Assembly: GCF_024679245.1 (NCBI RefSeq)
Contig: NC_090184.1
Coordinates: 18,571,644 to 18,635,643 of the forward strand
Direction of reading: 5' to 3'
Origin: Pseudorasbora parva
Lineage: Eukaryota > Chordata > Actinopteri > Cypriniformes > Gobionidae
Length of the DNA: 64,000 bases
Below, piece by piece: positions 25,719 to 39,704 of this stretch. How positions within the stretch are numbered: the first letter of the stretch is position 1; each line of letters opens with the position of its first letter. Under the pieces are notes generated by a model that made no database searches, was not told the DNA's origin, and was given only the letters and a program-made list of their open reading frames with translations. Made by a program: the position numbers and the translations under genes.

Positions 25719-28700
25719 CTTAGGTACGCTATGATGACAAGGCTGCCTGTGATGCTGAGTACAGTCAGTAAAATCAGTATAATGAGGAAACTGCTCTTAT
25801 GAGGGCGAGGTGTGGCGTCATAACCCGAGGGCAGGGACGGCAACATCGCAATCAGTCTAGGGGTTGTAGACGGCAGTGGGATGACTGAGGGAAGGAGATG
25901 AGAGGAGGATAAAATTAAAGTACACTTGACCGCAATGAGTTGTCACATTTAAAAATAAATCAGCATTATAAACCCTGCCTACCTTTCAGTTTGAAACACA
26001 TGTGGGACAGCACAGTACCCTTTTGATCCTGTAGGAGGCAGCAGTATGTGCCTTCCTCGCTCTTTGTCAGCTGATTGAGTACAATTTTAGACTCCTTTGT
26101 CACCACCAGCACTTCATACTCCTCATCATGTGATAGCTTGTAAAGAATAATAAACAAGCTCATTTTAGTACATTTTAATTCATAATTCAAGTCACAATCC
26201 GTTTAATCTGGTTTGTGGATCTCTGGAAAGATATAAAACTGTAACAACCTCAAAGATAAACATTTAAAGTACTAGGCTAGTTGATAGACTACAAGGTGTA
26301 TTGAAGCTACTTAAGGGGACATAACCTTTGTAAACGTTACTGTATAAATTATAAATAATTACATTATGTAATTGTATTGCAAATGGTAGTTTATAACTAA
26401 ACAGCCGAGCTGTAGTTGAGGTTAAATTTAGCAAAATTATCCCTCACTTTAAACAATAAATAGTTACTACCCAACATTTCCTTGTGAAAAAAGAAGTGCA
26501 CTTAATTGTATTGAGTGTACTTCAAATATTGAATGTATTTTTTTACTTTTTTATTTGTATGTTCCTGCTTTTATTATTGGGGGAGTGAGGGCACATACAT
26601 GTATAAAAGTCACATTAAAACCTTTATTGGCATTTTTTATCATTATTTTAATAATCTTTTGTTTGTTTTTTAAAGAAGTGTGATCACTATCCTAAAGCAC
26701 ATGTAAAGTACTTGATTATAATTGTAACTGTAGTGTGTTGTTCAATACTACATTTAGTTAATATCTTTGAAATGTACTAAATTGCAACAATCATCACACA
26801 CAATCAAAATGAAGGATTTTTCCATATTGATATTGATTTCTGCACTGAATTGTGTACAACTGTCCTACGATTTTTAAAAGAAATGGCATTTTTCAATACA
26901 AATTGTATATTTTAGTCCTCATAAATGCTTGTCAGTAAATTCGGCAGATAACCATATTTCAAAGACAATAGAACTAATTATGAACTTACATATAAATATT
27001 TACTTAAGTGTGTCAAAAACTAATTTCATTCATTAAATACTATATTGATTATGATACATTTTCATTTAATTGCAAATAACAATACATTCAGTTTGCCCTT
27101 AAGTATTCTTTCAGAGTATTATTTCTGTAAATTACTGTCTGAAAAAGTATTCAAAATGGCTTCAAAATTCTTTGAAACCTGCAAATGAATTCAAATGTGT
27201 GTGTGCGTGTGTGTGTGTGTGCATGCATGTACTTTCTTTTCTTCAGGATGCCAGGAGTAATGGTACTCAGGCTGTCCAATGACTAGAGCGTGCCAAGGCA
27301 GGAAACAGTCCAGCACCACCTCCTGTCCTTCATGTGCCTCCAGATGATGCTCTGATAGAAAGAGAAGTGTGGTGTGTTAATAGTCTGTTAAAGCTATTCA
27401 GGGGTGTATATCCATGGACATTTGTCTCACCTCCACAGTCTAGTGGCGGCGTGGCTGAGAGACATTTAAAGAGCCCATACTGACAGGAAGTGCAGTCCAT
27501 CACTCTCTGATATAACTGCCCTATTAGAAAAAATCAACCGCACCCACACACACCCAGTGAGCAATATAATATGTATCATCAAACTCATGTGCTCAAGTGA
27601 CACATACAGTACACAACCAGTCAACACACATGACAGAATTTATGTCTATCAGAAAAATCCTTTTGAGCTAAAAGCCTATTATGCCCTTTTACAAAGTCTT
27701 TATTAGTTTTTGGGGTCTACAAGAATACTTTTGCATGGTTGAATGTTCAAAAAACACATTATTTAACTTTTATTTTACAGTGTAGCAGCCCATCTCTTCC
27801 CAGAGTGTCTCTATGAAGCCCCTCCCAAAAAGCGTAATGGACTCTGATTGGTTGGCTGGACCAGTGTGTTGTGATTGGTCAATTGTTTTGAGCATGTTTT
27901 GGAAATGTCAAGCCCTTTCCCATAACGGTTTTAACGCTGATCTGGTAGCTCCAATTGCTTTCCTGCAGAGACCTACAGTATTATTGTTTCAACCATAGAC
28001 TGTAAAACAATAAGCGTTAAGTAGAAACAAGCTGGCCGTTGCCATCTTGGCAGCGCGTCATGCTTGGACAACAGAAAATGGGAAAAGAGGCGGGACGTGG
28101 GCGGAGCTGACTAACAGACAGCAAATAAATGGTTATCCACCTGTCACTCAACATAGCCACTCCCTTAATTATGCAGAATGTTAAGGCTTTATATAATATA
28201 AACGAACGAGTTATAAAAAAAAAAAAGCTGTATAGACCAAAACCATAATTTGCTGTAAACATTGTTCTCTAAAAATCAAATCGAAATCAAATTGACGGCA
28301 GATCAGGCTAGGTTTACTCAGTCTAGGTGGAGGGTGGCTACTATACAGAATCTGAAATATAAGATTTACATAATTTCCATGCTTTCATTTCTGTTATTCA
28401 TTTCACTTGTATTATTGTTATTACTATAAAATGTGCAAAACCGTGATAATAAAGATAAAATATTCAGAATATTAGAGAAAATGTAATTTGTACTTACCGC
28501 ATTTATTTGGACATAGACCTTTGGAAAATAATAATGATCAAAAAAAATGAATTAGTGAGAATTAGGAGTTCTGACACATATTGTTAAAACATTACAGCCT
28601 ACCTTGGGCAACGAAAATCTCCAAATGTTTCTGAAGGATTCTCTTTCCTTTCTCCACTATATTCATCATATCCCACTGAACAGAAACTACTCAAGAATAA

Positions 28701-31445
28701 CACAGACATTTTTTTTTTCATGGTTTTAGATGTAAAGCATTTAAATGTGTTCATGTTTTTGTTATAACATGAAAACATTTATCTTTTCTCCTTCTTAAAA
28801 AAGTGAACGACTGCTCTTTTGGAAGTGCATAATCTGCATCCATGAGTCTCTGACCTGTCCTCTCTTCTCTCCAGTGCCTCTTGAATTCACTCTGATATTC
28901 CGTCCGTGCACGATAGAGTGTAGTCGGATCTAAAGCAAACATCAGAGAGCACTCAACATCATTATTTATGATGATAAATCTTGCATGTTTAACCTGTCAA
29001 AAGTCTGGACAAACCTAATCATTTTCCCACCTTTTTTTTTATTTTTTATTGTTGCCATTCTCTCAATGATCTTGAGTATCCTGTTTTAGTATCATTGAGA
29101 TACTATTATAGTTTATATATATACCAATTTGTTGTGTTTTTGTCATTTTTATTTCAGGTTTAGTTATTTTAATACATCAAGTTTATGAAAGGAAATGTTT
29201 CAGTTAATGTTAAAGGAACTGTATGTAAGAAATGTATTTCAATGAATTATAAAATGACCCTGATATGTAACTAGACATTAAGAAATCATGTTCATTTCAA
29301 ATATTTATATCACTGACAACAGTAGTCCGGCCAGGATATTGTCATTTAAAAGTTGTTGTTGCAGCCCTCAACTGCTGTTGATGTTGACATGTTGTGTTTG
29401 GCCTGAAGCTCCACCCTCCACCTATCTACCAATCACGAAGTCAGTAGTGTTTTCGGCATCCGGGTTGCCAGATCTGCTTTAGTTACCACAGCTGCAGCTA
29501 CAAATGTCAGTAGTGAATAATTAGTAAATGTCAGTAGCTGAATTATGCAGCTTATCTGGCAACCTCGAGTCAGTGAGGAGGGGGAGAGAGGATACACCTG
29601 TACTTGGCCACAAACATACACTTTTTTAAATTTTATTTTAAGTAACATTTTTTTATGGTTTTAGTTAACTGTTATAACCCTCCTTGAGGTTTTGAAGGAG
29701 TCCCTTACTATCCTTTACTAAAGTCATGGTCAGAATGATTGACACCTTTAGTTAATATGATCAAAGATTGCTTTAAAAATAAATCATTTTGATCTGAAAA
29801 TCATTCAGTTATTTAAAAAAAATGTATCGTTTTGAAATTGCAAACATCTAACCTTTCATTCAAGTAAAACAATTTAATGTGTGTGTGTGTGGGGGGGGGG
29901 TGTTTCATACATTATGAAAATATATTTGTCTTTCTGCAAATCACAATTATTGGTAAACTATCTTTGAAGTATATTTCCAATAATATTTCCCTTTTTTTTT
30001 TTTAGCACGCCAGGGTGACTATTAGCATAAAATTGTCCAGCCATGACTTCCTGTTTCACATGCGTATAAATATGAGGAAACGCAAAGGCCAAATTCCCTT
30101 AATAATCCATCACAATGAGTAAAACCAAAGAATATAGTTCTGATATGCACCAAAAGATTGTTGAGCTACACAAAATAGAAAGTGTCTGTGAGGAGGAAAG
30201 TTTTACTGGCCAAAGACTCTCCGAGGATCACATCTGGAGAATTCCAGAGATTAGATGGCTCTTGGGGTCAGAAAGCCTAAAAAATGTATCAAACAGCACC
30301 TACATCACCATAAGTTGTTTGGGAGAGTTTCAAGAAAAATCCTCCTCGATCATCCAAAAACAAGCTCCAGCATATTCAGCTGTCAAACACGATCTTTAAA
30401 CAGGGCAACCCAGCTGGTCAGATGAAACTAAAAAAAGAGCTTTTGGCAGCAAACCCACACGATGGGTTTGATGAAAACAGGAATAAAAAAAAAAACGAAA
30501 TAAAATAAAAACATGTCTACGGTAAAATATACAGCTGGATCTGGATCTCTTTGGGCCTGTAATTTTTATTTTTATTTTTTTTTTTGCTGGAGCTTCTGAA
30601 CATCTTGTTCAGATTAATGACATCATGGATTCTTTCAAATATATAAAAAAATCACACACCTGACTGCCTCTGTTAGAAATCGTATGGGCCGTGGTTGGAT
30701 CTTCTATCAGGACAAACATCAAAATCAACACAAAAATGTGTTACTGAGCACAAAATAAAGCTTCTGCCATGACCGTCCCAGTCCCCTGACCTGAACCCTA
30801 GAAAATGAGTGGCTGAACTGAAGAGAAGAAGCACCAACATGGAGCTGTGATTCTGAAGGATCTGGAGAGATTCTGTATGAAGGAATGTCTCTGATCTCAT
30901 GACAGGTGTTCTACAAACTCAGTCTGCCCGTCATAGGAGAATAATCTATTGAATAAAAGGGTGCCGGCCAACATGTATTGGAATTTTAAGCACATTAAAA
31001 GTTTTTTTTTTTTTTTAATCATGAGAAACATATCAAGTGTGGCCAAACATTTGACTCCTGGTATAAAGTATAATGACCTATTTTAATTTAATAATGTGAT
31101 TAAGAATTCTGCTATATCCTATTTCTACTTAAATACTTTAAAAAAACATTAAAGACGCGAACAGCAGGGTCTCCTTCGCTACTCCTGATTATATAACTTA
31201 ACAGCCTACTTTAACGTTAGCCTACCTATGACACCTCGAAATGATGTGCTGGTCACCCGGTAGTTGATGTAAGCCTGCTCAATGATTTGCTTCAGTTCAA
31301 TCTGATCACGGACAGTGAGTCCTTTAACTGAGGACAGGAAATCTTCGTGCACATAACGAACCACCGGGTCACACTGCAGACAGGACCTTACACTGGGGCA
31401 TGAACTCAGAATCAAAAGCCAGCCGAAAAGAAACGCTAAAGCCAT
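25719..31445 (-). CDS. izumo1: izumo1, sperm-egg fusion protein, 8 exons seen (tail exon missing)
   Basis: Minus-strand exons: 31445-31226, 28929-28855, 28686-28603, 28518-28498, 27520-27431, 27351-27233, 26136-25983, 25884-25719. Frames join through GT-AG introns for 309 codons plus two bases. A signal peptide (1-20) is followed by the Izumo domain with CLQC (22-25), CPNKC (129-133) and CTSC (143-146). Next come a hinge to Cys162 and an Ig-like domain with Cys179 and the YCC at 234-236. A Pro/Ser/Thr stalk and a transmembrane helix (about 287-309) complete it. These cysteine motifs are diagnostic of IZUMO1, which acts on the sperm surface in gamete adhesion and fusion; in zebrafish it works with Spaca6 and Tmem81 and contacts egg Bouncer. 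The exon 3 start is uncertain: 28686 gives the best phase and length. The cytoplasmic tail lies beyond 25719 and was not assigned. Confidence 0.88.
26137..27232 (-). other. izumo1 intron 6
   Basis: AT-rich intron between the two Ig-domain exons; short GT repeat near 27197-27222. Nothing else seen. Confidence 0.7.
27993..28215. repeat. Interspersed repeat P, copy 2, in izumo1 intron 4
   Basis: Matches 6900-7170 over the AGGCGGGACGTGGGCGGA core, with TTATCCACCTGTCACTCA downstream. Confidence 0.6.
29700..31060 (+). pseudogene. Tc1-like transposon remnant in izumo1 intron 1
   Basis: The plus strand opens MSKTKEYSSDMHQKIVELHK (30115), the characteristic start of a Tc1-like transposase, then breaks down. 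Later pieces (around 30420 and 30790) recall the SDETK-like and SPDLNP-like catalytic blocks. Frameshifts and deletions are obvious. It lies opposite to izumo1 transcription, wholly within intron 1 (28930-31225). Confidence 0.65.
29880..29900. repeat. (GT)n followed by poly-G
   Basis: Short TG run ending in ten G within the Tc1-like remnant. Confidence 0.85.
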
Positions 31446-31523
31446 TTTGGGAAGATATATAAAAAGTGAATCTTTGGCATTCTTTAACACTTTCACGCGT
31501 AAAAATATTATAGCTGACTGCAC

Positions 31524-32120
31524 CCAGCGTGATTTTTTAAGGCGACTGTTATTTTAGAACACATCATCACGTTATCTCCATGACGACTTGTCGCGTTTAA
31601 AAAGCTTGCTGCGTCCCAATTCGCCTACTAGTTACGTGTATCCCGCTCACAGTTCAAATCCTCCACATTCAGATTAATCTCCTACTACCGTATCGGAGAG
31701 AAATGTAGCCGCACGTTGATTTGCCATTTGTGGGTCTTTAATCGAGACTCTCATATGTTTTCAGTTTAAATATAATGATGCATTTAAAAGTTAATGGCCA
31801 AACGTGTCATTAAAAGTTCACAATGCTGCTGCAGGTGAAATATAATGTGGACAACACTGTATAAATATAAATTTAAAAATAAAAAGTATAAATATACGTT
31901 TGTCAGGTTAAATATTGATAGTTGGTCACTCAAACCACCCCTTCATAAACTTTTCTAGCCTACTAAACCGTCGGATGCACATCCGTCATGTTTGTAGTTT
32001 TTTAACTTTTTTTATCCGCGTTTGTAGTTCTAATCGAATCCTCGTCCAACTCGCAATGGGTTGTGGGCAATATCAGCTGTTAGAGTGCCCATCGATCCAT
32101 ACCTTTTACAGTCTATCCCT
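31524..32120. other. Upstream flank of izumo1
   Basis: No coding frame of note. A core promoter was not identified with confidence. Confidence 0.4.
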
Positions 32121-32238
32121 GCGTCTCAATCAGCTCCCTAGTTCACTAGTCAGGGATGATGAGGGATCAGGACATAAGTCAATGGGCTGACTCCCTGATC
32201 AGTGCCCTGACAACTGAACTAGGGAGCTGATTGAGACA
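32121..32238. repeat. Small palindromic element, copy 2
   Basis: Same palindromic unit as at 54-167, in the same orientation and with a few substitutions and small indels. It sits about 680 bases upstream of the izumo1 start codon. Confidence 0.7.
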
Positions 32239-33592
32239 CCCTATGATCCATACTCGAATCTTTGAAAAAGCCTACTCTTTTTAACATAGGCCTACGATTT
32301 GGGACATACTTCTATTTTCGAATACTATTTAGTAGCCTACACTCCAAAAAAATGAATCATGGCATAATTTATAATTATGTATTTGTATCCCTTTGATTTT
32401 ATTTAAATAATATGTTTTATTTTTCAAAACGTATGTAGCCAGATTGCTTAGAGTCAATGTAAATTTGTTAATTCTGAAAACTATTACATTTAATCAGTTA
32501 TGTTTGATCAGTTATATTATGAATATGGTTTAAATAGAGCTAGCTGTGGAACGAGCCATATTCAAGTAGTTAAATTGTATGAGACCGGTTTGCATAAAGT
32601 TTAGTTTATGGAAAAGGGAAATGATGCCGATCCATACTCCAGTCGGTAGGTGGCAGTACTGCGCATAGACGTGTCTATGGTTATGCACCTACAAAGGTGC
32701 ATAACCGTGCATAACCACCTACAAAGCAGAAGGAGCAGATGGAACTCAAGGACCTGATCGATAAGGTAAGTTACATCTGTTTCCATCGTATATTATTTGA
32801 CTGTTTTCAGTGTTTATACATGTGTTATTAGTGCTGTTGATATCGTATTTTACTAATACCAATGCACTGACCATCAAATTTTTAATTCATTTTATGAATT
32901 AAAAATTCATAAAAGTTGTGTTCATCTGTGACAATTTAAACTTTTGTTGATTGCAGAGCATGTTCCACATTCCGGCTGACCTTGTTAATGCAGCCTAAAA
33001 CAATTACTAACTGTTCTATGTGTGTTCAACATTAAATAATCATTTAATGTGCTGTGTGTATGCCATAGAAAAGAAATGAGTTTTATGGTCTAGATTTAAA
33101 CTGACAGAGTGAGCCTGCTTCCCAAACAATGCTAGGACGACTGTTCCAGAGTTTAGGTGCTAAGTGAAAACGATCGACTGCCTGCAGTTGATTTAGATAT
33201 TATGTGTATTGCGTTCATGCTATGTGTTTTCTTTTCTTTTTTTCTTTTTCTTTTTATTTGTTGCAATTATGTCAGTGTCCAGCACGTTGGCTAACCTCGG
33301 TTATTTTAAATGTGCTTAACAAATAAAATTGTATTGTATTGTATAACTGTACTATTATTAACTGGTCAGAATTTTGAGACTGCAATAGATTTGATGGAAT
33401 ATGCATAAAGAACTCGTTCAGTGTGTTGATAACTCCTACAAAGTAATGTCATAACTGCACAACTCTATTTAACAGTTGATCATGTGATGCACTGAACACT
33501 TTAATCACACCGGTGTGACCGTACAAGTCAAAGATTTAATGCCTCTTCAGAGGCAAAGAACTGACGCCATAGATGCAGAAACATTCTATGGG
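32239..33592. other. Intergenic
   Basis: Short palindromic stretch around AGGTGCATAACC (32680-32720); otherwise unremarkable. Confidence 0.4.
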
Positions 33593-33782
33593 TGCTTTCA
33601 CACCTACCTTGTTTGGTCCGGATTTTCAGACTTTTCAATTTGGAACGAACAAAATTACAGGTGTGAAACCTCCCTCGGACCATGGTCCGGACCAAACAGA
33701 TGAAATTTGGTCAGGCGAAGAGGTAGTCTCGGTCCGGACCAAACTGAACAAAGGTTCGGTTCGTTTCTTGTGTGAAAGCATT
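33593..33782. repeat. Short inverted-end repeat
   Basis: Begins GGGTGCTTTCACACCTACC-like and ends TTGTGTGAAAGCA-like, with GGTCCGGACC units inside. Probably a small MITE. Confidence 0.5.
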
Positions 33783-33953
33783 TTCTGTATAGTTCGGACT
33801 TTCAGGCCATTTACAGGAAGTTCTGTTGGTAGAATTAGTGAAAAAACACAGATTAAACTCACAGCGCATGCAGTGATGGAGCGCGCAGCATTTTATAGTC
33901 TTGTGTAGTCAGCTTGCATGATCAGCTTGCTTTGCTTGATTATTTATTTTCAA

Positions 33954-33958
<5 letters not shown>

Positions 33959-34012
<54 letters not shown>
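33959..34012. repeat. (AT)n microsatellite
   Basis: About 54 bases of AT repeat. Confidence 0.95.
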
Positions 34013-34017
<5 letters not shown>

Positions 34018-35528
34018 TGCAACGCAAATGATCACTCCGTCACGGTTTGTCTGCTATATTACTTATTAAAGCTTATTTATTAAATTCAGGCAAATTATGA
34101 AACATTTATTAAAATGAAGATACAATTTATACAAAGCTTTCTACAAAACAAAACTTAATGAAGTGGTCAAAATAATTTCTGACCCGATGTCTTTGACATG
34201 TATTGCACATATGTGCACGTTTCATAATCAAGATAGCCTAGATGAAATTTAAAAATAACATAATATTTAAACATAACTATAAAACAAAATACATTGTTTT
34301 GCTAAAAAAGTAGCCTGTCTTCTCCTCCTTTCCTGTCGGCGCCGATGTTTGCACAACGAGGACGTTCATCAGGAATATTAGTGATTTTGCCATTGAATTA
34401 GCATACTATTTTGTAAAATCGAAATTATGATTTTACAATCAGGTTTAATTTGTTACAATGACTACATTAGTTAACACAAACAAACAATTAACAATACTTC
34501 TACAGCATAAATGAATCTAAATATTAATCTCAACATTTACTACATTTTTTTGCATTAATTAGGCTACCATTGTATTACCATTAATTAATGCATTGGGAAG
34601 TGTGAACTAACATTAACAAAGGGTAATACATGCTTGCATACTTTCTGCAAAGTTTAAATTAGTCCGTAGAATGTCTACATCAAAATAAAGTGTAAGCAGA
34701 TATTAAGTCTACTAATACTCAAATGAGAGTTAGTTGACATGTAGTTGCTAAGTTACTTGGAGTCAGTATGTCTAAAGTGGACCATCGAAATAAAGTTTTT
34801 TTTTTTGTTCAATATTTCTTTGACAGTCCTAACTTTTCACTTTGATTGAAATTAAGAACCCTCAATATACATCACACAAATGTTTCAAGACATATCTATG
34901 CAGACAAGAGGGTTCAGGCAGCCTCCTTCCTCTAGATCAGAGTCTTGATGTCGAAGTACATCATCACAGTAAGTCTGCCCACTCAGTGGTTAACCGTGAC
35001 ACTGGCGGGCCGTCCCACCCCGGCACAGGCCAACTGTAGGTGTCGACTACAAGATGCTTTTGCAACATTCATGATGTGTGATGACTGCGTAGGTGTGATA
35101 ACAATGAACATGAACACATCGGAAAGTTTTGAAGTTTCCATGTACGCAAACCATCAAATTACAACTCACGTGTGCATTTAACATCTGCATATGCACAATG
35201 AACATCTTTCAAAATATTATTCCAACCTGGACACAATTTGGAATTTGAAAAATGTCAAACAAAGACACTTCATGATGTAAAACGAAGAAGATTATACTTT
35301 ATTTATATTTCAAGCAATACAAAAATATGCTAAGAGTTTAAATCAATATCAATGTAATATTGCCACCCACTGGTACAAAAAGCAGAAATGCTAAACCTTT
35401 CAAGACATCGCTGCAATTAAGAAATTAATACATTTTTTTTTAAAATCAAATGTAATATATATATTATCTCAAATTATCTCAATCCAAAGTGGCTTTTAGA
35501 GGCTTTTGCATCTGAACTCTTCACAGTG
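34013..35528. other. Intergenic
   Basis: About 34640-34800 repeats the 9600-9930 family. No gene was found. Confidence 0.45.
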
Positions 35529-35532
35529 TTAA

Positions 35533-35968
35533 AGCTACACTGTGTGATATTTTCCCCCATCTAGCGGTGAAACGGTATATGACCATCCAGAGAATAATAG
35601 TTTCTGTTCCTCTCAATTCTGATTTCGTTTTAACTCCTACGGTGGCCCATTTAGTCCAAGATTAACATGGCAAGCCCCCTCTTCACATTCGACACGGTGC
35701 CATTGAGTGTTAAAACGCGAAATTCGAAGCTTGAATTTACGGGTATGTCCCTCTTTGGCTAATGTACTTTCAAGATGGAGGGGCAACATGGCGACCAGCA
35801 TTCGAACTTCTCAGCCGTATGTATTTTCAGTGGCATATTATAAACTTACGAGAATACTTTAATACTTGCAAGAAGTAAATATACATTAATGAGCAGATAT
35901 ATTTTTGAAAGACCTAAGTGTTTTTATTTTAGCTAAGAATAAACTAAAAAAAGTTACTCAGTGTAGCT
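35533..35968. mobile_element. TTAA-flanked element T1
   Basis: TTAA at 35529-35532 and 35969-35972. Ends AGCTACACTGTGTGAT / GTTACTCAGTGTAGCT. A diverged relative starts near 51009. Confidence 0.7.
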
Positions 35969-36015
35969 TTAAAGAAAAACATCCAATGGATTTAGAGGCT
36001 TTTGCATCTAAACTC

Positions 36016-36018
<3 letters not shown>

Positions 36019-36114
<96 letters not shown>

Positions 36115-36125
36115 CACACAATATA

Positions 36126-36184
<59 letters not shown>
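36019..36184. repeat. (AT)n then (GA)n compound microsatellite
   Basis: About 90 bases of AT repeat at 36019-36108, a 20-base spacer, then about 55 bases of GA repeat at 36130-36184. Confidence 0.95.
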
Positions 36185-36189
<5 letters not shown>

Positions 36190-36402
36190 AATAGAGTAGA
36201 GTAGAATAGGTATTTTATCCATTTTAACCAAGAAGATAACATTTATAAAAAAAAATGCTAAAAGATTATAAGCAGGACAAGATGTATACCTGAGTTATAC
36301 CTAGTTTATCACCAGCCAGAACATCCTGGGTAAAGGTCAGCATACTGTCTTGCCATAAAGAAACTATATGTTCAGAAGATAATCTGCGTGTACATAACCA
36401 TG

Positions 36403-36628
<226 letters not shown>

Positions 36629-36629
36629 T

Positions 36630-37939
36630 GTAGACTATATTGCCTTTAAAACCTTAAACTTTAAGCTTTAAAACTACTTTGAACTTCAAACTATTTCAAA
36701 TTGAGAACCCTCAAAATTTAAGCTTCTTCAAACTTTCTGGCCAGGTTTTTTTTTTTTTTTAAGTGTTTTTGGAATCACATCTATTGCGTTCTCAAAATTC
36801 TGACCAGTTGTTAATAATCAACTTTAGGCTCTAGATTCGTCTTGACAAACTTTTTTTTAATCAAATATTACTGTTAGGTTAGGGTTAGTAGAATAAGCCT
36901 CTTCTTCAGTGTCCAGTCAGGTGTTTGCTAACTCTGCTTTCGGATTGAAGTATGTATCATGTGTTTGAAGCTCTAAATAAGTGTACACTCACCTTTAAAA
37001 GAAAAGCAGCTCAAATGGAAATCCCCTCTCAGTAATTGCATTTAACTAGAATGACTGGACTGAAATGTGATTCTAATTCACTTTTACTTACTCAGATCCC
37101 CTTTTGCTTGGTAAACCCCTGTCATTATTCAGCATTTGCACATATGCAACACTTGAACTATTGTACAGTTCAAAATAATAAATAATGTCATTAATTAAGG
37201 TTTTTTTTTTAATTGGTTGTGATATTAGTCCAGGGAAATTCTGGTTGTTTGACATTCATAAATTCATGTGAGAATTTTATCTCTGACTCAAAGTGAACAA
37301 CGAGAGTTTCTGTAGAGCTGAATTGAAATAATTTCATAATTAATACACTTTACACAGCTGAACTGAATCAACACTAAACTGCTTTTTAGACACTTCTGCT
37401 ACCCCAAAAACTTTAAATTTGAATTTAATATTTGAAGTTTGCATCACTGATCACTGTTTTCCGCAACGGTTTATCACAGTGACGCTGCTTTGAAACAATA
37501 AAGCGCTCCAAAAATAGTTATATGGTAGGCCTACTTAATGTATGTTGATGTATTTATCAGCCAACAGATAAACTTAGCTATGCATTTATACAACAAGCCC
37601 TGTTAAAAAAAAAAAAAAAAAACCTTTCATAAGAGATTCTCAGAATTGTCATGTATCGGCTTATGTTTCCTGTTCCTATGGCAGCGGACGCTGTGCCCTG
37701 AGTATCTGCATTATCATTCTTATACCACACGCTGATAACACTAATCTTAATTAATTGGATTCTCAAGGACAGGGCAGGTAATCATTCACAAGTATATGGG
37801 ATTATATGTCTTAAATGAAGATACAAGAGACTGTACATATGAAGATAATATGCAGATTATAGAGATTTTTTTTTTCCAGTAAAGACTTAACAATTATAAG
37901 CAAGTTTATAGTTATTTTTGTTGGTTTTCTGCACACAGA
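36630..37939. other. Intergenic
   Basis: No gene or recognised repeat. Confidence 0.4.
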
Positions 37940-38194
37940 AATGTTCTCATCTCTTCATAAAATTAAAGCTGAACAACTCGAGTCACATGGACTATTTTAA
38001 TGATGTCTTCATTACCTTTCTGAGCCTTGAAAGTGTTAATTAAATTATGGAGAGGTCAGAGAGCTCTTGGGATTTCATCAAAAATATTGTAATGTGTGTT
38101 CGGAGGATGAACGAATGTCTTACAGGTTGGGAACGACATGGGGGTGAGGGTTTAATTACTTTTTTTGTGAGTTTTTTTGGGGTGAACTAACCCA
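37940..38194 (+). mobile_element. Element A, right-end fragment
   Basis: Aligns with the right third of element A and ends GGGGTGAACTAACCC without a TTAA, so it is truncated or diverged. Confidence 0.55.
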
Positions 38195-39700
38195 GTGGAG
38201 TATAGGCAAATTAATTATAAGCATAATTTGGCACATTAAGAGTTGTCCAAGACTCAGAATTACTCAAACTATTACTACAGAGTACAATAAGCTCAAAATT
38301 ATTGGCAAGCTTTTAAAATACTAAAATATTTTTATAAAGAAAAAGCATGTGGTTGTGTCTAATCTGATCTTAGAAACACAATGGAGTGGAAGCCACAAGT
38401 CTGGCAATGTCCTAGTTCAAACTTAAGCAAATGTTTTTTTTTTTTTTTTATGAATGGGAGCAAATGACGCGCATATTACAATCAAAAGGTAGCAACGCAG
38501 ATGATCATATTCATAACTCCTGGTACATATTGACCCATTACGGTCACTATAAGACTTTGAAAATAAAACAGAAGTAAAAAAAAAAAAACTTTAGTCTTAG
38601 ATCTTTTTAATGATGTATAGTTTGTCAAGGTAATTACTTACATCTAATAGTAATTTTGAGCTAATTTAAGCAAAGAGAGCTTCAGTGCGTCCACGTACTC
38701 GTGAACGTTGAGACCGCATGACCCATTTGTCCTCATTATACACTGGTTGGCTGTGTGTGCAAAATTTGGATATTTAGACATTGTAGAATGTCGAGGTCTG
38801 GAGCAAGTTAACTGCCAAAAGACAAGCATGATAGCATATCTATTAAACTATTTAAGTTATTTAAAAGGTGTCAGCTGCCAAAGAGACACAAAATCTTAAA
38901 GTTTCAACTTTCAACCGGTATTTAAAAAGGTAAAAGGTCTCACTGAGGTTATTAGATTCTGTCTTTCTCTCTAGAAGATTCAGCCATTCTGTGACAAGAT
39001 AACCATTGTGCCAATTTGCTTTAAGAACAGCAACATGTATAAATGTCAATGTATAAAAAGCAAATTGATCAAATATCACCTAAATGTATTGCATAAATGC
39101 AATTTAATTGTATTATATAATGGATACATTATTAAAAAATAAGAAAAATTGTAATTTTGTGTTCAGTTTGTTTATAAGCAGCAAACAATGGTAAGATGTT
39201 AAATTATAACTTGCATTGGTTGTTTCGGTAACAATTTACAATAAGGTCTCAATTATAATTAGTTGATGCATTAACGTCAATGAACAATACATTTGTTACA
39301 GAATTTATTAATACTTGTTAACGTTAGGGGAAAAAACAGCTGTTCATTGTTAACTCCAGTCCATTATTAACAGAGTTTAACAACTTTTAATAATGTTTTA
39401 TAATGCATTAGTAAGTTGAAATAAACATTAACTAAGATTGATAAGTATTGTTCATGTTAGCAAATTATAAAGGTACACTTTGTAACTTTGAGCCTTCTAG
39501 CTGTTAAAACAAAACTGAATGCATTTCAAAAACAACAACATTTTGGGTTGTGCATCGGCTCAGCTCAGTATACTGGGTGGATGAATGGTTTTTGTAATCG
39601 TACCGCTCATAAAACATTCACAGGCATAAGAAATACAACCATTTTAGATGAGAAGGATCTGAAGCTGAATAACATTAGCTTTTGTTAAGACGTCTTTACA
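38195..39700. other. Intergenic
   Basis: A repeat-like stretch rich in CATTAAC and ATTAAT words at about 39228-39470. No gene was found. Confidence 0.4.
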
Positions 39701-39704
39701 TTAA

